This document shows positions 17,987 through 28,111 of a stretch of DNA of 42,714 bases, in pieces. Every line of letters begins with the position of its first letter. The stretch's first letter is position 1. The translations under genes and the position numbers were made by a program. Origin of the DNA: an uncultured Clostridia bacterium. Its GTDB lineage: Bacteria > Bacillota > Clostridia > UBA1381. Below the pieces are notes generated by a model. The model did no database searches and was not told the origin of the DNA. It saw only the letters and a program-made list of their open reading frames with translations. The stretch lies in assembly GCA_947628515.1 (NCBI GenBank), contig CANRAG010000009.1, positions 1-42,714 on the forward strand, written 5' to 3'.

Positions 17987-18016
17987 AATACACTATGCTG
18001 TTTCGCATAGTGTATT
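17987..18016 (-). terminator. Terminator of the atp operon
   Basis: A perfect 12-bp stem (17987-17998 with 18005-18016) lies just beyond the atpC stop and is followed on the minus strand by TTTTGATT. It also separates the operon from the GH2 promoter. Confidence 0.7.
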
Positions 18017-18023
18017 AATACGC

Positions 18024-18437
18024 CTATATTCCTCTCTTATGTCTCGCGGCCTCCTGCATACGCGACATCGCTCTTGAAAGCGCGGCCTGAGATGTGTAGA
18101 AGTCGTGCTTGCTCTGCTTCTGGCGCAGGCGTTCCTCCGCCCGCTCCTTTGCCTCGCGAGCGCGTCTTTCGTCTATTTCCTCCGGCAGCTCGGCCGTATC
18201 GACAAACACCACCGCATCGTTATTGTTAAAATAACAAAATCCCGCGCCGGTAAAAAATGTTTTTTTCTCATCGTTTTCGATAAATCTTATTTCACCCATC
18301 GCCAGCGCCACCAGCACGCTTTCATGGTTGTGGAGTATCGCGTACTCCCCGTCGGTTGACGGCAGCACCAGAGATGTGCATTTGCCGTCATATATAACCT
18401 TATCGGTCGCGTATATTTTCAGATTAAATTCAGCCAT
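18024..18437 (-). CDS. atpC: F-type ATP synthase epsilon subunit
   Basis: A 137-residue protein. It has the N-terminal beta-sandwich with Gly-x-Tyr-Ala-Ile-Leu-His-Asn-His and the C-terminal helical hairpin rich in Glu, Arg and Gln, the mobile part that inhibits ATP hydrolysis. It binds the gamma stalk. Last gene of the operon, 13 bases after atpD, followed by the terminator. Confidence 0.93.
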   Translation of the reverse strand: MAEFNLKIYATDKVIYDGKCTSLVLPSTDGEYAILHNHESVLVALAMGEIRFIENDEKKTFFTGAGFCYFNNNDAVVFVDTAELPEEIDERRAREAKERAEERLRQKQSKHDFYTSQAALSRAMSRMQEAARHKRGI

Positions 18438-18450
18438 AACAAGCGCTCCC

Positions 18451-19857
<1,407 letters not shown>

Positions 19858-20748
19858 TTATTTGTTTTTGGCCTTTTTAAGAGCCTTCGCTCCGGCCGCC
19901 ACTTCCGTAATCTCCTGCGTAATGCGCGCCTGGCGAACACGATTATACTGTATGGATAAATCATGCAGCATATCCTTGCCCGCGTCGGTCGCGGACTGCA
20001 TCGCGTTCACGCGCGCGTTCTGCTCGCAGCAGTACGCCTCCACAAGCGCGCTGTATATATACCCGACAACGCATGTGGGCGCGACGGAGTCGAGCACCGC
20101 CTCCGGCGACGGAAACATCGGGATTTCCGCATTATGCGCCTCGTCGTCGGTGCTGTAATCGTCGCGCGACAACGGAAGAATACGCGTCTTTACCGGCTCC
20201 ATCTCCGTCGCGTTTATCATGCGCGTATATATAATCATAATTTCGTCAAGCCTGTTTTCCATATACTGCTCGATTAATCTCGCCCCGATATGCCTTGCTC
20301 TGCCTAACGTGGGATTTTGCGCGGTATAATGGAAGGTTTCGTCTATATTATAGTGTCTCGTCCTGAAATAGTGCTCGCCCACCTGACCTACAACATACAG
20401 CTCATAAGTGCTTCGCGGCTCCCTTATTGCCGCCTCGGCAAGCTTTAACACATTATGGTTATACGCGCCCACAAGCCCCTTGTCGGCGGTCAGAACCAAA
20501 AATCCGCGCCTGCGCTTTTCCGGCGGTCTTTCGGAATGATGCCCGAAAACCTCGTGCGAAATCTGCGGTGAGCGCGACAGCACACCGGATATGATTTTAT
20601 CGAGCCGGTTAAAATACGGCTCCGTGTTTGCGAGACTCTCTCTTGCTCTACGCATTTTATTGGTTGAAATCATATACATCGCGCCGGTGATTTTCAATGT
20701 GTCCTTTATGCTGTTTATACGCTCCTGTATCTCACTTAAACTTGCCAT
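19858..20748 (-). CDS. atpG: F-type ATP synthase gamma subunit
   Basis: A 296-residue central rotor shaft. The N-terminal helix has the family pattern Ile-Lys-Asp-Thr-Leu-Lys-Ile-Thr-x-Ala-Met and the C-terminal helix has Arg-Gln-Ala-Arg-Ile-Thr-Gln-Glu-Ile-x-Glu. The middle Rossmann-like part is present. Follows atpA after 12 bases. Confidence 0.95.
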   Translation of the reverse strand: MASLSEIQERINSIKDTLKITGAMYMISTNKMRRARESLANTEPYFNRLDKIISGVLSRSPQISHEVFGHHSERPPEKRRRGFLVLTADKGLVGAYNHNVLKLAEAAIREPRSTYELYVVGQVGEHYFRTRHYNIDETFHYTAQNPTLGRARHIGARLIEQYMENRLDEIMIIYTRMINATEMEPVKTRILPLSRDDYSTDDEAHNAEIPMFPSPEAVLDSVAPTCVVGYIYSALVEAYCCEQNARVNAMQSATDAGKDMLHDLSIQYNRVRQARITQEITEVAAGAKALKKAKNK

Positions 20749-20760
20749 GTGCCCACCGCC

Positions 20761-22296
20761 TTATTTAACAAGCGACGGGTTGGCAAAAAAGCTCTTCGCC
20801 GTTTTTATAATCTTATCGGTAAGCTCTTTCGTCAGCTCCTTCGTATCGCTAAGCTCCCGCTTTATTTCCGGACTGTGCGTAGAGAAATATTCGAGCATTG
20901 CCGTCTGCGCGCTCTTAACCTTGTTTATCGGCAGATGCACAAACAGTTTTTCCGTCGCCGCGACAAGTGTTATAACCTGATCCGGCATACTCATCGGCCG
21001 GCTTAACGGCTGCTTTAGAAGCTCCATAAGCCCCTTTCCGTATTTGAGCTGGTGCCTTGTGCTCTCGTCCAAATCCGACGCGAACTGGGTAAATACCTCC
21101 ATCTCGCGGTACTGCGCAAGGTCAATTCTTATCGAGCCGGACGCTTTTTTCATCGCCTTCGTCTGCGCCGCGCCGCCCACGCGCGATACCGAAAGTCCCA
21201 CATTAACCGCCGGACGCATACCCGAAAAGAACAATCCGCTTTCAAGATATATCTGCCCGTCCGTGATTGAAATCACATTCGTCGGGATATATGCCGAAAC
21301 ATCTCCCGACTGGGTTTCTATTATCGGCAATGCCGTAATAGAACCGCCGCCCAAATCGTCCGAAAGCTTTGCCGAACGTTCGAGCAGTCTTGAATGAAGA
21401 TAGAACACATCGCCCGGATACGCCTCGCGCCCCGGCGAGCGCTCCAAAAGCAGCGATATTTCACGGTACGCAACCGCGTGTTTGGATAAATCATCATATA
21501 TGATGAGCGCGTCCCTGCCCGAATACATAAAATACTCTGCTATCGCCGCGCCCGCGTACGGAGCTATATATTGCACCGGAGCGGGATCGCTCGCCCCCGC
21601 GCTTACCACTATTGTATAGTCCATTGCGCCGTGCGTTTTAAGCGTGTTTACAAGCTTTGCGACAGTTGAAGTCTTTTGTCCTATCGCGACATATATACAG
21701 ACTACGTCCTTGCCCTTCTGGTTTATTATGGTGTCGGTCGCGATTGACGTTTTTCCGGTCTGACGGTCGCCTATTATAAGCTCTCTCTGCCCCCGGCCTA
21801 TGGGGAACATGGAGTCAATCGAGAGAATACCGGTTTCAAGCGGCTGGCATACCGACTGTCTTTCTACAATACCCGGCGCGGGACGCTCCACGGGATAATA
21901 GTCGTCCGCCTTTATCCCGCCCAGCCCGTCTATGGGGTCTCCGAGCGCGTTTATAACCCTGCCCATGAACGCGTCGCCCACGGGCACGCTCGCCATTTTT
22001 TCGGTGCGGGTTACCTTTGTGCCCTCCTTGATTAAACCTTCAAGGTCAAAAAGGATACAGCCTATCTCATTCTTCCTCACGTCCTGAACCATGCCCTTGA
22101 CGCCGTTTTCAAATACGACTATCTCCCCGTACATCGCATGGTCAAGTCCCTTTATCGTCGCGATACCGTCTCCCACATAAGTTACGGAGCCTATATCGTG
22201 CGTCCTTTTTTCTATTTCATAATTCGCTATTTCACTGCGTAAAAGAGCGACAATCTGTTCCGAGCTTATTTTATTCAAACCGCTCACCCCCTGCAT
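20761..22296 (-). CDS. atpA: F-type ATP synthase alpha subunit
   Basis: A non-catalytic nucleotide-binding subunit of F1, about 505-511 residues. The Walker A motif Gly-Asp-Arg-Gln-Thr-Gly-Lys-Thr is near residue 170 and the Val-Ser-Arg-Val-Gly-Gly-Ala-Ala-Gln motif near 370. The start is uncertain: ATG 22296 gives a 13-base overlap with atpH and no SD, whereas the AGGGGG inside the overlap could be an SD for a TTG at 22278, whose product begins at Leu-Asn-Lys-Ile-Ser-Ser-Glu-Gln, as expected for the family. I list the ATG but favour the TTG. Confidence 0.95.
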   Translation of the reverse strand: MQGVSGLNKISSEQIVALLRSEIANYEIEKRTHDIGSVTYVGDGIATIKGLDHAMYGEIVVFENGVKGMVQDVRKNEIGCILFDLEGLIKEGTKVTRTEKMASVPVGDAFMGRVINALGDPIDGLGGIKADDYYPVERPAPGIVERQSVCQPLETGILSIDSMFPIGRGQRELIIGDRQTGKTSIATDTIINQKGKDVVCIYVAIGQKTSTVAKLVNTLKTHGAMDYTIVVSAGASDPAPVQYIAPYAGAAIAEYFMYSGRDALIIYDDLSKHAVAYREISLLLERSPGREAYPGDVFYLHSRLLERSAKLSDDLGGGSITALPIIETQSGDVSAYIPTNVISITDGQIYLESGLFFSGMRPAVNVGLSVSRVGGAAQTKAMKKASGSIRIDLAQYREMEVFTQFASDLDESTRHQLKYGKGLMELLKQPLSRPMSMPDQVITLVAATEKLFVHLPINKVKSAQTAMLEYFSTHSPEIKRELSDTKELTKELTDKIIKTAKSFFANPSLVK

Positions 22297-22739
22297 AATT
22301 TACGGCTGATACCGTCAAGACGGCTTTTTAAGCTGTAGTCGTACTCGATATCCCCGACGCGAAGCAAAAATCCGCCGATAAGGGATTTGTCCTCTATCAT
22401 CTTAATATCAACCTCCGGCTTGTCATACAGCCTCATGAGCTTTGCTTTTATGGCCTCAATCTGCGCGTCGTCGGGCGGCGTGCAGTATATAAGCTCGCAG
22501 CGCAGCGCCTTTTCGGTCTCCGCGATAAACAGCCGCAGAAAATCCTTTACGCTTTCCTGCAAAACCTTATCTATCGCGTCATGCTTTGTCTCCGCCGTGA
22601 CGGACGGATCGCAGAGCATATCAAAAAGCTCCGGATTGGCGTTTATTAAATCCTCAACCTCGCCGAAGTCAAGCGCGGAGCTGTCAAGCTCCAACGCCGA
22701 CCTTGCATAATCAATTGCCGACTGAGCCATCTTCGTCAC
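22284..22739 (-). CDS. atpH: F-type ATP synthase delta subunit
   Basis: A peripheral stalk subunit of about 148-151 residues joining F1 to the b dimer. The N-terminal helical bundle begins with Ala-Ile-Asp-Tyr-Ala-Arg-Ser-Ala and the C-terminal part ends in the Gly-Gly-Phe-Leu-Leu-Arg-Val-Gly-Asp-Ile-Glu-Tyr-Asp-x-Ser motif typical of delta. The frame opens with a GTG at 22739, but the ATG at 22730 is the more likely start. It is shorter than the usual 175-180 residues. It overlaps atpF by about 20-29 bases, so translation is coupled. Confidence 0.88.
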   Translation of the reverse strand: MTKMAQSAIDYARSALELDSSALDFGEVEDLINANPELFDMLCDPSVTAETKHDAIDKVLQESVKDFLRLFIAETEKALRCELIYCTPPDDAQIEAIKAKLMRLYDKPEVDIKMIEDKSLIGGFLLRVGDIEYDYSLKSRLDGISRKLCRG

Positions 22740-23208
22740 CCGTCAAAAACTTTTCATATAATGAATCGTTTATGCCTTTCAGATCGCTGGTTTCAAGAAC
22801 CTTCTTGGTTATGTCTATCGCAAGCCCCGCTATCTCCGACTGCGCGCTCTCCATAATCCGCGTATGCTCGTCGTCCATCGCCTTACGCGCCTTGTCTACG
22901 ATGTGTTCCGCCTCGGCGCGGGCATTGTCCATAAGCCTGCCGTACTCCGTCTCGGCGTCGGTCTTCGCCTTATCCATAAGCCTCGCGGACTCCTCATCGA
23001 CGTCCTTAAGCTTATTATTCCACTCCGCCTCCAGCGCCGCGGCGTTCGCCTTGGACGTCTCCGCGTCATTGATTTGGCCGTTAATCAGCTCCTCGCGCTT
23101 TTTTATAATATTACGAATAGGCTTTACAGCCACAAACCGCATTATTACAACCAGAACGATCAGGTTTATCACTATCATAATAATATTTGATAAATCAAAG
23201 CTAAGCAT
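22711..23208 (-). CDS. atpF: F-type ATP synthase b subunit
   Basis: A 165-residue protein with one N-terminal membrane helix (about residues 7-24) followed by a long charged helix, the coiled-coil of the peripheral stalk. AAGGAGG lies 10 bases before ATG 23208, which also places the membrane helix at the N-terminus as expected; the longer frame would start at a TTG inside the SD. The position between atpE and atpH is standard. Confidence 0.93.
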   Translation of the reverse strand: MLSFDLSNIIMIVINLIVLVVIMRFVAVKPIRNIIKKREELINGQINDAETSKANAAALEAEWNNKLKDVDEESARLMDKAKTDAETEYGRLMDNARAEAEHIVDKARKAMDDEHTRIMESAQSEIAGLAIDITKKVLETSDLKGINDSLYEKFLTGDEDGSVGN

Positions 23209-23244
23209 CCCCGCTCGTCCTCCTTTCAAATTCCACCGGTATCA

Positions 23245-23469
23245 TTATTTCATTATTATTATAAGAAGCGCGATAACAAATCCGTAAATAGCCGTCGCCT
23301 CCGCGAGCGCGCAGCCGATAAGAAGATTTTTTGTAATCTTTGACTCCGCTTCGGGCTGTCTTGAGATAGCCTCCATTGCCTTTGAAACGGCAATACCGAT
23401 ACCAACTCCCGCGCCGCCGCATGATAATGAAACAGCAAGCCCCGCGCCGAGCAATCCTAATCCTTCCAT
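23245..23469 (-). CDS. atpE: F-type ATP synthase c subunit
   Basis: A 74-residue hairpin of two membrane helices joined by the Arg-Gln-Pro-Glu loop (37-40) that forms the rotor ring. The ion-binding residue is Glu57 (Ala-Glu-Ala-Thr-Ala-Ile-Tyr-Gly). Aligned on the loop with the Na+-binding c subunit of Ilyobacter tartaricus, the ligand Gln32 corresponds to Ile24 and Ser66 to Ala58; both are lost, which favours H+ over Na+. SD AAAGGAG lies 8-9 bases upstream. Confidence 0.95.
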   Translation of the reverse strand: MEGLGLLGAGLAVSLSCGGAGVGIGIAVSKAMEAISRQPEAESKITKNLLIGCALAEATAIYGFVIALLIIIMK

Positions 23470-23495
23470 AGTTCAACAATCTCCTTTCAAATTTA

Positions 23496-24158
23496 TCACT
23501 CAACAGCTTCCTGTATATACAGAGCTGTAAGGAACGTAAATACATATGCCTGAAGCGCGCCGTCGAAAAGGTCAAAATACAGGCTGACAACCGGAGGAAT
23601 AACCGCCGGCACCGCGTACTCGATACACTTCATGATTACGAACGCGCCGAGAATATTACCAAAAAGTCGCATGCACAGCGATAACGGCTTAATGAAAAGC
23701 TCAAGCACATTTATCGGGTTTGCAAACGATTTAAGCCATCCGAGCACGCCATGCGCCTTTATCCCCGCCGCCTGCACGATAACAATGGAAAACAGAGCCA
23801 GAACAGCGGTGAGCTGAATGTCCTTCGTGGGCGCTTTAAATCCGAAAATGCCTATCATGTTGGAAAGCACGATAAATATTATCATAACAACAAGATACGT
23901 TACTATCCACGCGCCCTTTTCCCCAACCGTATTGCGGAAAAGAGTGTCGAGCCAGCTGTATATGCCCTCTACCGCGACCTGACGCTTTGACGGATTTTTA
24001 ACCCTTAGCCGTCTGGTAACGAGGAAACCGCCTATAATCATAACCGCCATGACTATCCACATGACGACTATGGTTTCCGAAACATGGATTACTAAACCGC
24101 CAAGCTTAATATCAAACATATTGGCTACATTCAGTTCTTCCTGAATTTTTTCACCCAT
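23496..24158 (-). CDS. atpB: F-type ATP synthase a subunit
   Basis: A membrane subunit of about 220 residues providing the ion half-channels. The essential Arg lies in Leu-Cys-Met-Arg-Leu-Phe-Gly-Asn-Ile in the fourth to fifth helix. GGAGG is too near the first ATG (24164) but 7 bases from ATG 24158, so the latter is listed. It heads the operon; no atpI or atpZ precedes it. Six hydrophobic segments can be seen. Confidence 0.94.
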   Translation of the reverse strand: MGEKIQEELNVANMFDIKLGGLVIHVSETIVVMWIVMAVMIIGGFLVTRRLRVKNPSKRQVAVEGIYSWLDTLFRNTVGEKGAWIVTYLVVMIIFIVLSNMIGIFGFKAPTKDIQLTAVLALFSIVIVQAAGIKAHGVLGWLKSFANPINVLELFIKPLSLCMRLFGNILGAFVIMKCIEYAVPAVIPPVVSLYFDLFDGALQAYVFTFLTALYIQEAVE

Positions 24159-24191
24159 ACCCATTCCTCCATAAAAACATTATCATTCTAA

Positions 24192-24220
24192 ATTATACAC
24201 CTCAACCCCTATTTTTGCAA
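24192..24220 (-). promoter_or_regulatory. Probable promoter of the atp operon
   Basis: Minus-strand TTGCAA (24215-24220) and perfect TATAAT (24192-24197), 17-base spacer, about 30 bases before atpB. No terminator is seen after the upstream pseudouridine synthase gene, so read-through is also possible. Confidence 0.65.
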
Positions 24221-24283
24221 GATAAATATAGAATGAAATTGTAATTTTGCATAATATTTATTTTGACAGTTTGCACAAATCAT

Positions 24284-24991
24284 CTAATACCTGTTAGAGA
24301 ATATTAACATTTTAAGGTCATTTTCACTAAATTCTGCTGTTTTGCCAACTTCAAGTCCTTCCGGCAGAGTAAGTCCGCCTATCGCCACCCGCCTAAGGAA
24401 AACCACCGTCTTGCCGACGCGCTCGAACATCCGCTTAACCTGATGATACTTCCCCTCGGCTATCTCCACATACGCCTCACAGGGATTTTCGCATATTTCA
24501 AGCCGCGCCGGCTTCGCTGTAAACTCCTTAAATACCATGCCCGCCTCAAACGCGCGGGCGTCCTCCGGTTCGGCAGGCCTGTCGAGCCGCGCGAAATACC
24601 GCTTATACACATTCTTTTTTGGCGATGTTACCATGTGGTCGAACGCGCCGTCGTTTGTGAGAATTAAAAGCCCCTCCGTATCGACGTCCAGCCTGCCCAC
24701 GGGGAACAGGTTATAGTGCGAATACCTCTCCGGCGCAAGCTCGGTTACAACCGGATAACGCTTGTCCTCGGTCGCGCTAACGTACCCTGCCGGCTTGTTC
24801 AGCACAAGGTACACATATTTTACATAATTGATTTCTTCGCCATCTATTCTAACCGTGTCATTTTCCGTAACCTGTGTTTCCGGACGCTCCGCAAGTATGC
24901 CGTTCACCTCAACATATCCGTATTTGACGAGCCTTTTTATATCCTTTCGCGAATACGGAGTCGATTCCGAAATATATTTATCAAGCCTCAT
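24284..24991 (-). CDS. RsuA/RluB-family pseudouridine synthase
   Basis: A 235-residue enzyme that would isomerise a uridine in rRNA. The N-terminal S4 RNA-binding domain (about 1-48) is followed by the catalytic domain with Gly-Arg-Leu-Asp-Val-Asp-Thr-Glu-Gly-Leu-Leu, catalytic Asp102. The size fits the RsuA type acting on 16S rRNA better than RluB, which is inference. It follows mnmE after 12 bases. Confidence 0.9.
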   Translation of the reverse strand: MRLDKYISESTPYSRKDIKRLVKYGYVEVNGILAERPETQVTENDTVRIDGEEINYVKYVYLVLNKPAGYVSATEDKRYPVVTELAPERYSHYNLFPVGRLDVDTEGLLILTNDGAFDHMVTSPKKNVYKRYFARLDRPAEPEDARAFEAGMVFKEFTAKPARLEICENPCEAYVEIAEGKYHQVKRMFERVGKTVVFLRRVAIGGLTLPEGLEVGKTAEFSENDLKMLIFSNRY

Positions 24992-25003
24992 TGCGCCCTC
25001 CTT

Positions 25004-26341
25004 TTACTTGCCCACGCAGAAATTACTGAATATGTCCGCCACCACCGAATCTCTTACCGTTTCGCCCGTTATTTCTCCGAGCGCATCCATTGCGGCGGCT
25101 ATGTCGATTGATACAATATCTTCGGGCATACCGGCTCTTAGCGCGTCCGCGGAGCGGGCGAGCGCGTCGCGCGCGCCAATCAGCGCGGCCTTGTGACGCA
25201 TATTCGTTATAACCGTACCGTTCTCAGACTGTATCTCATCCAGTCCGCACAGCCGTGAAATCTCATCCGCAAGCCCGTTCATGCCCTCGCCTGTCACGGC
25301 GCTCACCGCGATACCGTCCGTATCTTCCGCGTCCGCGATATCTATCTTATTGTACAGGACAATTCGCTTTTTATCCGAGGTCGCCTCAAGTATTGCCTCG
25401 TCCTCCGCGTCGATACCCGACGCGGTATCTATAACCACAATGACAATATCCGCGCTGTCGATATACCGCCGCGATTTCTCCACGCCGATTTTCTCAACCG
25501 TGTCATCGGTATCCCGTATTCCCGCCGTATCCGAAAGCACAAGAGGTATGCCGTTAACGGACACGCTCTCCTCGATTACATCCCGCGTCGTGCCCGCGAC
25601 GTCGGTTACAATAGCGCGTTCCTCGCCGGCAAGATAGTTCAATATGCTCGACTTCCCCACATTAGGCTTACCGACAATGGCGCACCTTATGCCCTCTTTT
25701 ATTATCCGACCGCTGTCCGCGCTGTCGATAAGCCGCGCCACGCGCGCGGCGCAGCCGCCGCATACGGCTTCTATATCCTCCTTGGTCACATCCGCCAAAT
25801 CCTCGTCCGGATAATCTATCAAAACCTGCATCTGCGCCGACAGGTGCACAAGCTCGTCGCGAACCGACTTTATCTCCTTTGACAGCGTTCCGCCGAGCTG
25901 CGCTACGGCATTACGCCGTGAAAGCTCATTTTTGGCGTTGATTATATCAATAACAGCTTCCGCCTGAGACAGGTCAATCCTGCCGTTTATAAACGCGCGT
26001 TTGGTGAATTCGCCCGGCTCCGCCGGGAACGCGCCCGCCTCAATCACGGCGTTCAGCACAGCCCTTGTGCTCGCGCTGCCGCCATGACAGCTTATTTCCA
26101 CCGTATCTTCGCGCGTAAAAGTTTTCGGCGCGAGCATGACGGTAACAAGCACCTCGTCCAGTCTCTCTCCCTTTTTATTTTTTATATATCCGTAATGTAT
26201 GGTATGACTTGCCGCGGCGGACAGGTCGCCCGTAAATACGGAGTCGGCTATTTTCACCGCGTCGCCGCCGCTTACGCGTATAAGAGCTATACCGCCCGTC
26301 CCCTGCGGCGTGGATATTGCCGCGATTGTCCTGTTACTCAT
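25004..26341 (-). CDS. mnmE: tRNA uridine-5-carboxymethylaminomethyl modification GTPase MnmE
   Basis: A 445-residue protein that works with MnmG to modify U34 of certain tRNAs. Visible are the N-terminal folate-binding domain beginning Ile-Ala-Ala-Ile-Ser-Thr-Pro-Gln-Gly-Thr-Gly-Gly, the G domain (Gly-Lys-Pro-Asn-Val-Gly-Lys-Ser; Asp-Thr-Ala-Gly; Asn-Lys-Ile-Asp) and the C-terminal Phe-Cys-Val-Gly-Lys, the variant of the invariant CIGK motif with the catalytic Cys. The start at 26341 is preferred over the longer frame because it matches the family start and AAAGGC lies upstream. Lies 69 bases after the PHP gene. Confidence 0.95.
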   Translation of the reverse strand: MSNRTIAAISTPQGTGGIALIRVSGGDAVKIADSVFTGDLSAAASHTIHYGYIKNKKGERLDEVLVTVMLAPKTFTREDTVEISCHGGSASTRAVLNAVIEAGAFPAEPGEFTKRAFINGRIDLSQAEAVIDIINAKNELSRRNAVAQLGGTLSKEIKSVRDELVHLSAQMQVLIDYPDEDLADVTKEDIEAVCGGCAARVARLIDSADSGRIIKEGIRCAIVGKPNVGKSSILNYLAGEERAIVTDVAGTTRDVIEESVSVNGIPLVLSDTAGIRDTDDTVEKIGVEKSRRYIDSADIVIVVIDTASGIDAEDEAILEATSDKKRIVLYNKIDIADAEDTDGIAVSAVTGEGMNGLADEISRLCGLDEIQSENGTVITNMRHKAALIGARDALARSADALRAGMPEDIVSIDIAAAMDALGEITGETVRDSVVADIFSNFCVGK

Positions 26342-26410
26342 ATTTCCAGCCTTTCTTAAATACAGCAATCAAAGAGCCGCCGCACTATTTTTTGCAGCAG
26401 CCCCGTCAAA

Positions 26411-27244
26411 TCATATTACCGTTTTCAATCTTTCGAGTATCTCATACGGCACAAATCCCTCGCTTACCGCGCCAAGCTTCACATCGGGCTTATTGCCGCC
26501 GTGAAAGTCACTTCCGCCGCTCTGCATAAGTCCGACCTTTTCCGCCGCGTACCTGCACATCTCGCTCTGCTCCGGTGTGAAATTATTATACATACATTCC
26601 ATCGCATCAAGTCCCGCCGCCTTCATTTTCTTTGCCGCTTCGAGCATTTCATCCACGGTATCGACAGCTGATACCGGATGCGCCCAAACGGCAATTCCGC
26701 CGCAATCCTTTATCAGCCTTACACTGTCTGCGGGCGACAGGGAAAATTTCTCCGCATAGCACGGGCGCCCGCGCTTCAAATACCTATCGAACGCGTCGTC
26801 CACGCTTTTTGCATAGCCCCGCTTTACAATCGCCTTAGCCATATGCAGTCTGCCGCAGCTTTGAGCGTCGGATGCTTCGCCTTCAAGCACTTCCTCCGGT
26901 GTGATACCGAATTTGTCTTGTATGAGCTTTAGCATTTTCAAATTTCGTTCGAGCCGCGCGTCCTTAAGCCGCGCCACGGTCGATTTGTATTTTTCGCCGT
27001 GGGGGTATAATCCTACAATATGCAGCAGCCGCGGGAAGTCGGTGCTTATCTCTATTCCGGGAATACCCTCTATCCCCAGCCTGTCACATTCTGCCATGAA
27101 CTCCTCAATTCCGTCGTCGGTGTCATGGTCGGTAAGGGCGATGGCGGCAAGCCCCGCCGCCTTGGCAGCGCGCGCCAGCTCGCGCGGTGTAAGCGTTCCA
27201 TCCGATTTATTTGAATGAGTGTGCAAATCAACCCTGTTTTTCAT
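26411..27244 (-). CDS. PHP-domain phosphoesterase
   Basis: A 277-residue polymerase-and-histidinol-phosphatase domain protein, resembling the YciV/TrpH nucleoside 3',5'-bisphosphate phosphatase and RNase AM group. Metal-binding motifs include the N-terminal His-Thr-His-Ser, Thr-Asp-His-Asp near 40, Trp-Ala-His-Pro near 193 and the C-terminal Gly-Ser-Asp-Phe-His-Gly. The substrate is inferred from relatives only. It overlaps nrdR by 17 bases, so the two are coupled. Confidence 0.85.
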   Translation of the reverse strand: MKNRVDLHTHSNKSDGTLTPRELARAAKAAGLAAIALTDHDTDDGIEEFMAECDRLGIEGIPGIEISTDFPRLLHIVGLYPHGEKYKSTVARLKDARLERNLKMLKLIQDKFGITPEEVLEGEASDAQSCGRLHMAKAIVKRGYAKSVDDAFDRYLKRGRPCYAEKFSLSPADSVRLIKDCGGIAVWAHPVSAVDTVDEMLEAAKKMKAAGLDAMECMYNNFTPEQSEMCRYAAEKVGLMQSGGSDFHGGNKPDVKLGAVSEGFVPYEILERLKTVI

Positions 27245-27689
27245 TTATAAGTCCTTTTAGTTCCTCCATAAACGTGCCGAGATCGTCAAACTGCTTGTAT
27301 ACCGACGCGAATCGCACATATGCTACCTCGTCGAGCTTACGAAGCTTTTCCATTACCATTTCGCCGATTTTTGTGGACGGTACTTCGCGCTCCATCCTCT
27401 GCGCAAGCTCTCCTTCTATATCGTCGGCGACACGCTCCATCTGCATTATTGAAATGGGACGCTTTTCGCAAGCCGTCATTATGCCCTTTAAAATTTTGTT
27501 CCTGTTAAAGGGCTGACGCGAGTCGTCCTTCTTTACAACAACAAGCGAAATAGCTTCAAGCTTTTCATAGGTCGTGAACCGCTTTCCGCATTTAAGACAT
27601 TCACGTCTCCGTCTGATTGATGAATTTTCCTCCGTGGGACGCGAATCTATTACTTTACTCTCGATAAATGAACAATATGGGCATCTCAT
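27228..27689 (-). CDS. nrdR: Transcriptional repressor NrdR
   Basis: A 153-residue Zn-ribbon and ATP-cone protein that represses ribonucleotide reductase genes by sensing ATP/dATP. The ribbon has Cys3-x2-Cys6 and Cys33-x2-Cys36, followed by the ATP-cone with Val-Val-Lys-Lys-Asp-Asp. No ribonucleotide reductase gene is in the window; nrdR is the first gene of the run nrdR-PHP-mnmE-pseudouridine synthase, with a clear promoter. SD AAAGGA lies 10-11 bases upstream. Confidence 0.95.
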   Translation of the reverse strand: MRCPYCSFIESKVIDSRPTEENSSIRRRRECLKCGKRFTTYEKLEAISLVVVKKDDSRQPFNRNKILKGIMTACEKRPISIMQMERVADDIEGELAQRMEREVPSTKIGEMVMEKLRKLDEVAYVRFASVYKQFDDLGTFMEELKGLINEKQG

Positions 27690-27731
27690 AACTGTATCAT
27701 CCTTTCACTTATGGTATGTTTTCATAATAAA

Positions 27732-27760
27732 ATTATATCATACAAAATCTGCATTTTCAA
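27732..27760 (-). promoter_or_regulatory. Promoter of the nrdR run
   Basis: Minus-strand TTGAAA (27755-27760) and perfect TATAAT (27732-27737), 17-base spacer. Confidence 0.7.
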
Positions 27761-27811
27761 GCATTTTTAGGATGAATTGGTTAAATTTTTAAAGCGGACC
27801 CGCCGGCTATG

Positions 27812-28054
27812 CTATAAATCAATGGCCACGGTTTTTACCAGAACAAACTCCCGTCCCACCGCGGTAATGGACTCCCACGGCACAGCCACCTCGCCCAGTC
27901 GGAACAGTGACAGAAGCCCGCCGTGTTTTCGTATTATCAGCTTTGTAATCCTTCCGCTTATTTCGTCTATCTCAACATCCCCCACATATCCTATGCGCTC
28001 CGCAGAGTTGACGTCGATAACAATTCTCTGCCTGAGTCTGTTGCTTCTGAACAT
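27812..28054 (-). CDS. YlmC/YmxH family sporulation-type protein
   Basis: An 80-residue PRC-barrel protein. The block Arg-Ile-Gly-Tyr-Val-Gly-Asp-Val-Glu-Ile-Asp and the Trp-Glu-x-Ile-x-x-Val-Gly end match the YlmC/YmxH family, seen in endospore formers; the biochemical role is not known. The start at 28054 is preferred because GGGGTG lies 8 bases upstream and the product then begins where the family does. A longer frame has ATGs at 28069 and 28075. No other sporulation gene is adjacent. Confidence 0.8.
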   Translation of the reverse strand: MFRSNRLRQRIVIDVNSAERIGYVGDVEIDEISGRITKLIIRKHGGLLSLFRLGEVAVPWESITAVGREFVLVKTVAIDL

Positions 28055-28111
28055 AAAAATACACCCCATACGCAATATATGCGCCGGAGCGTATTTACAT
28101 TACCCTCTTTT

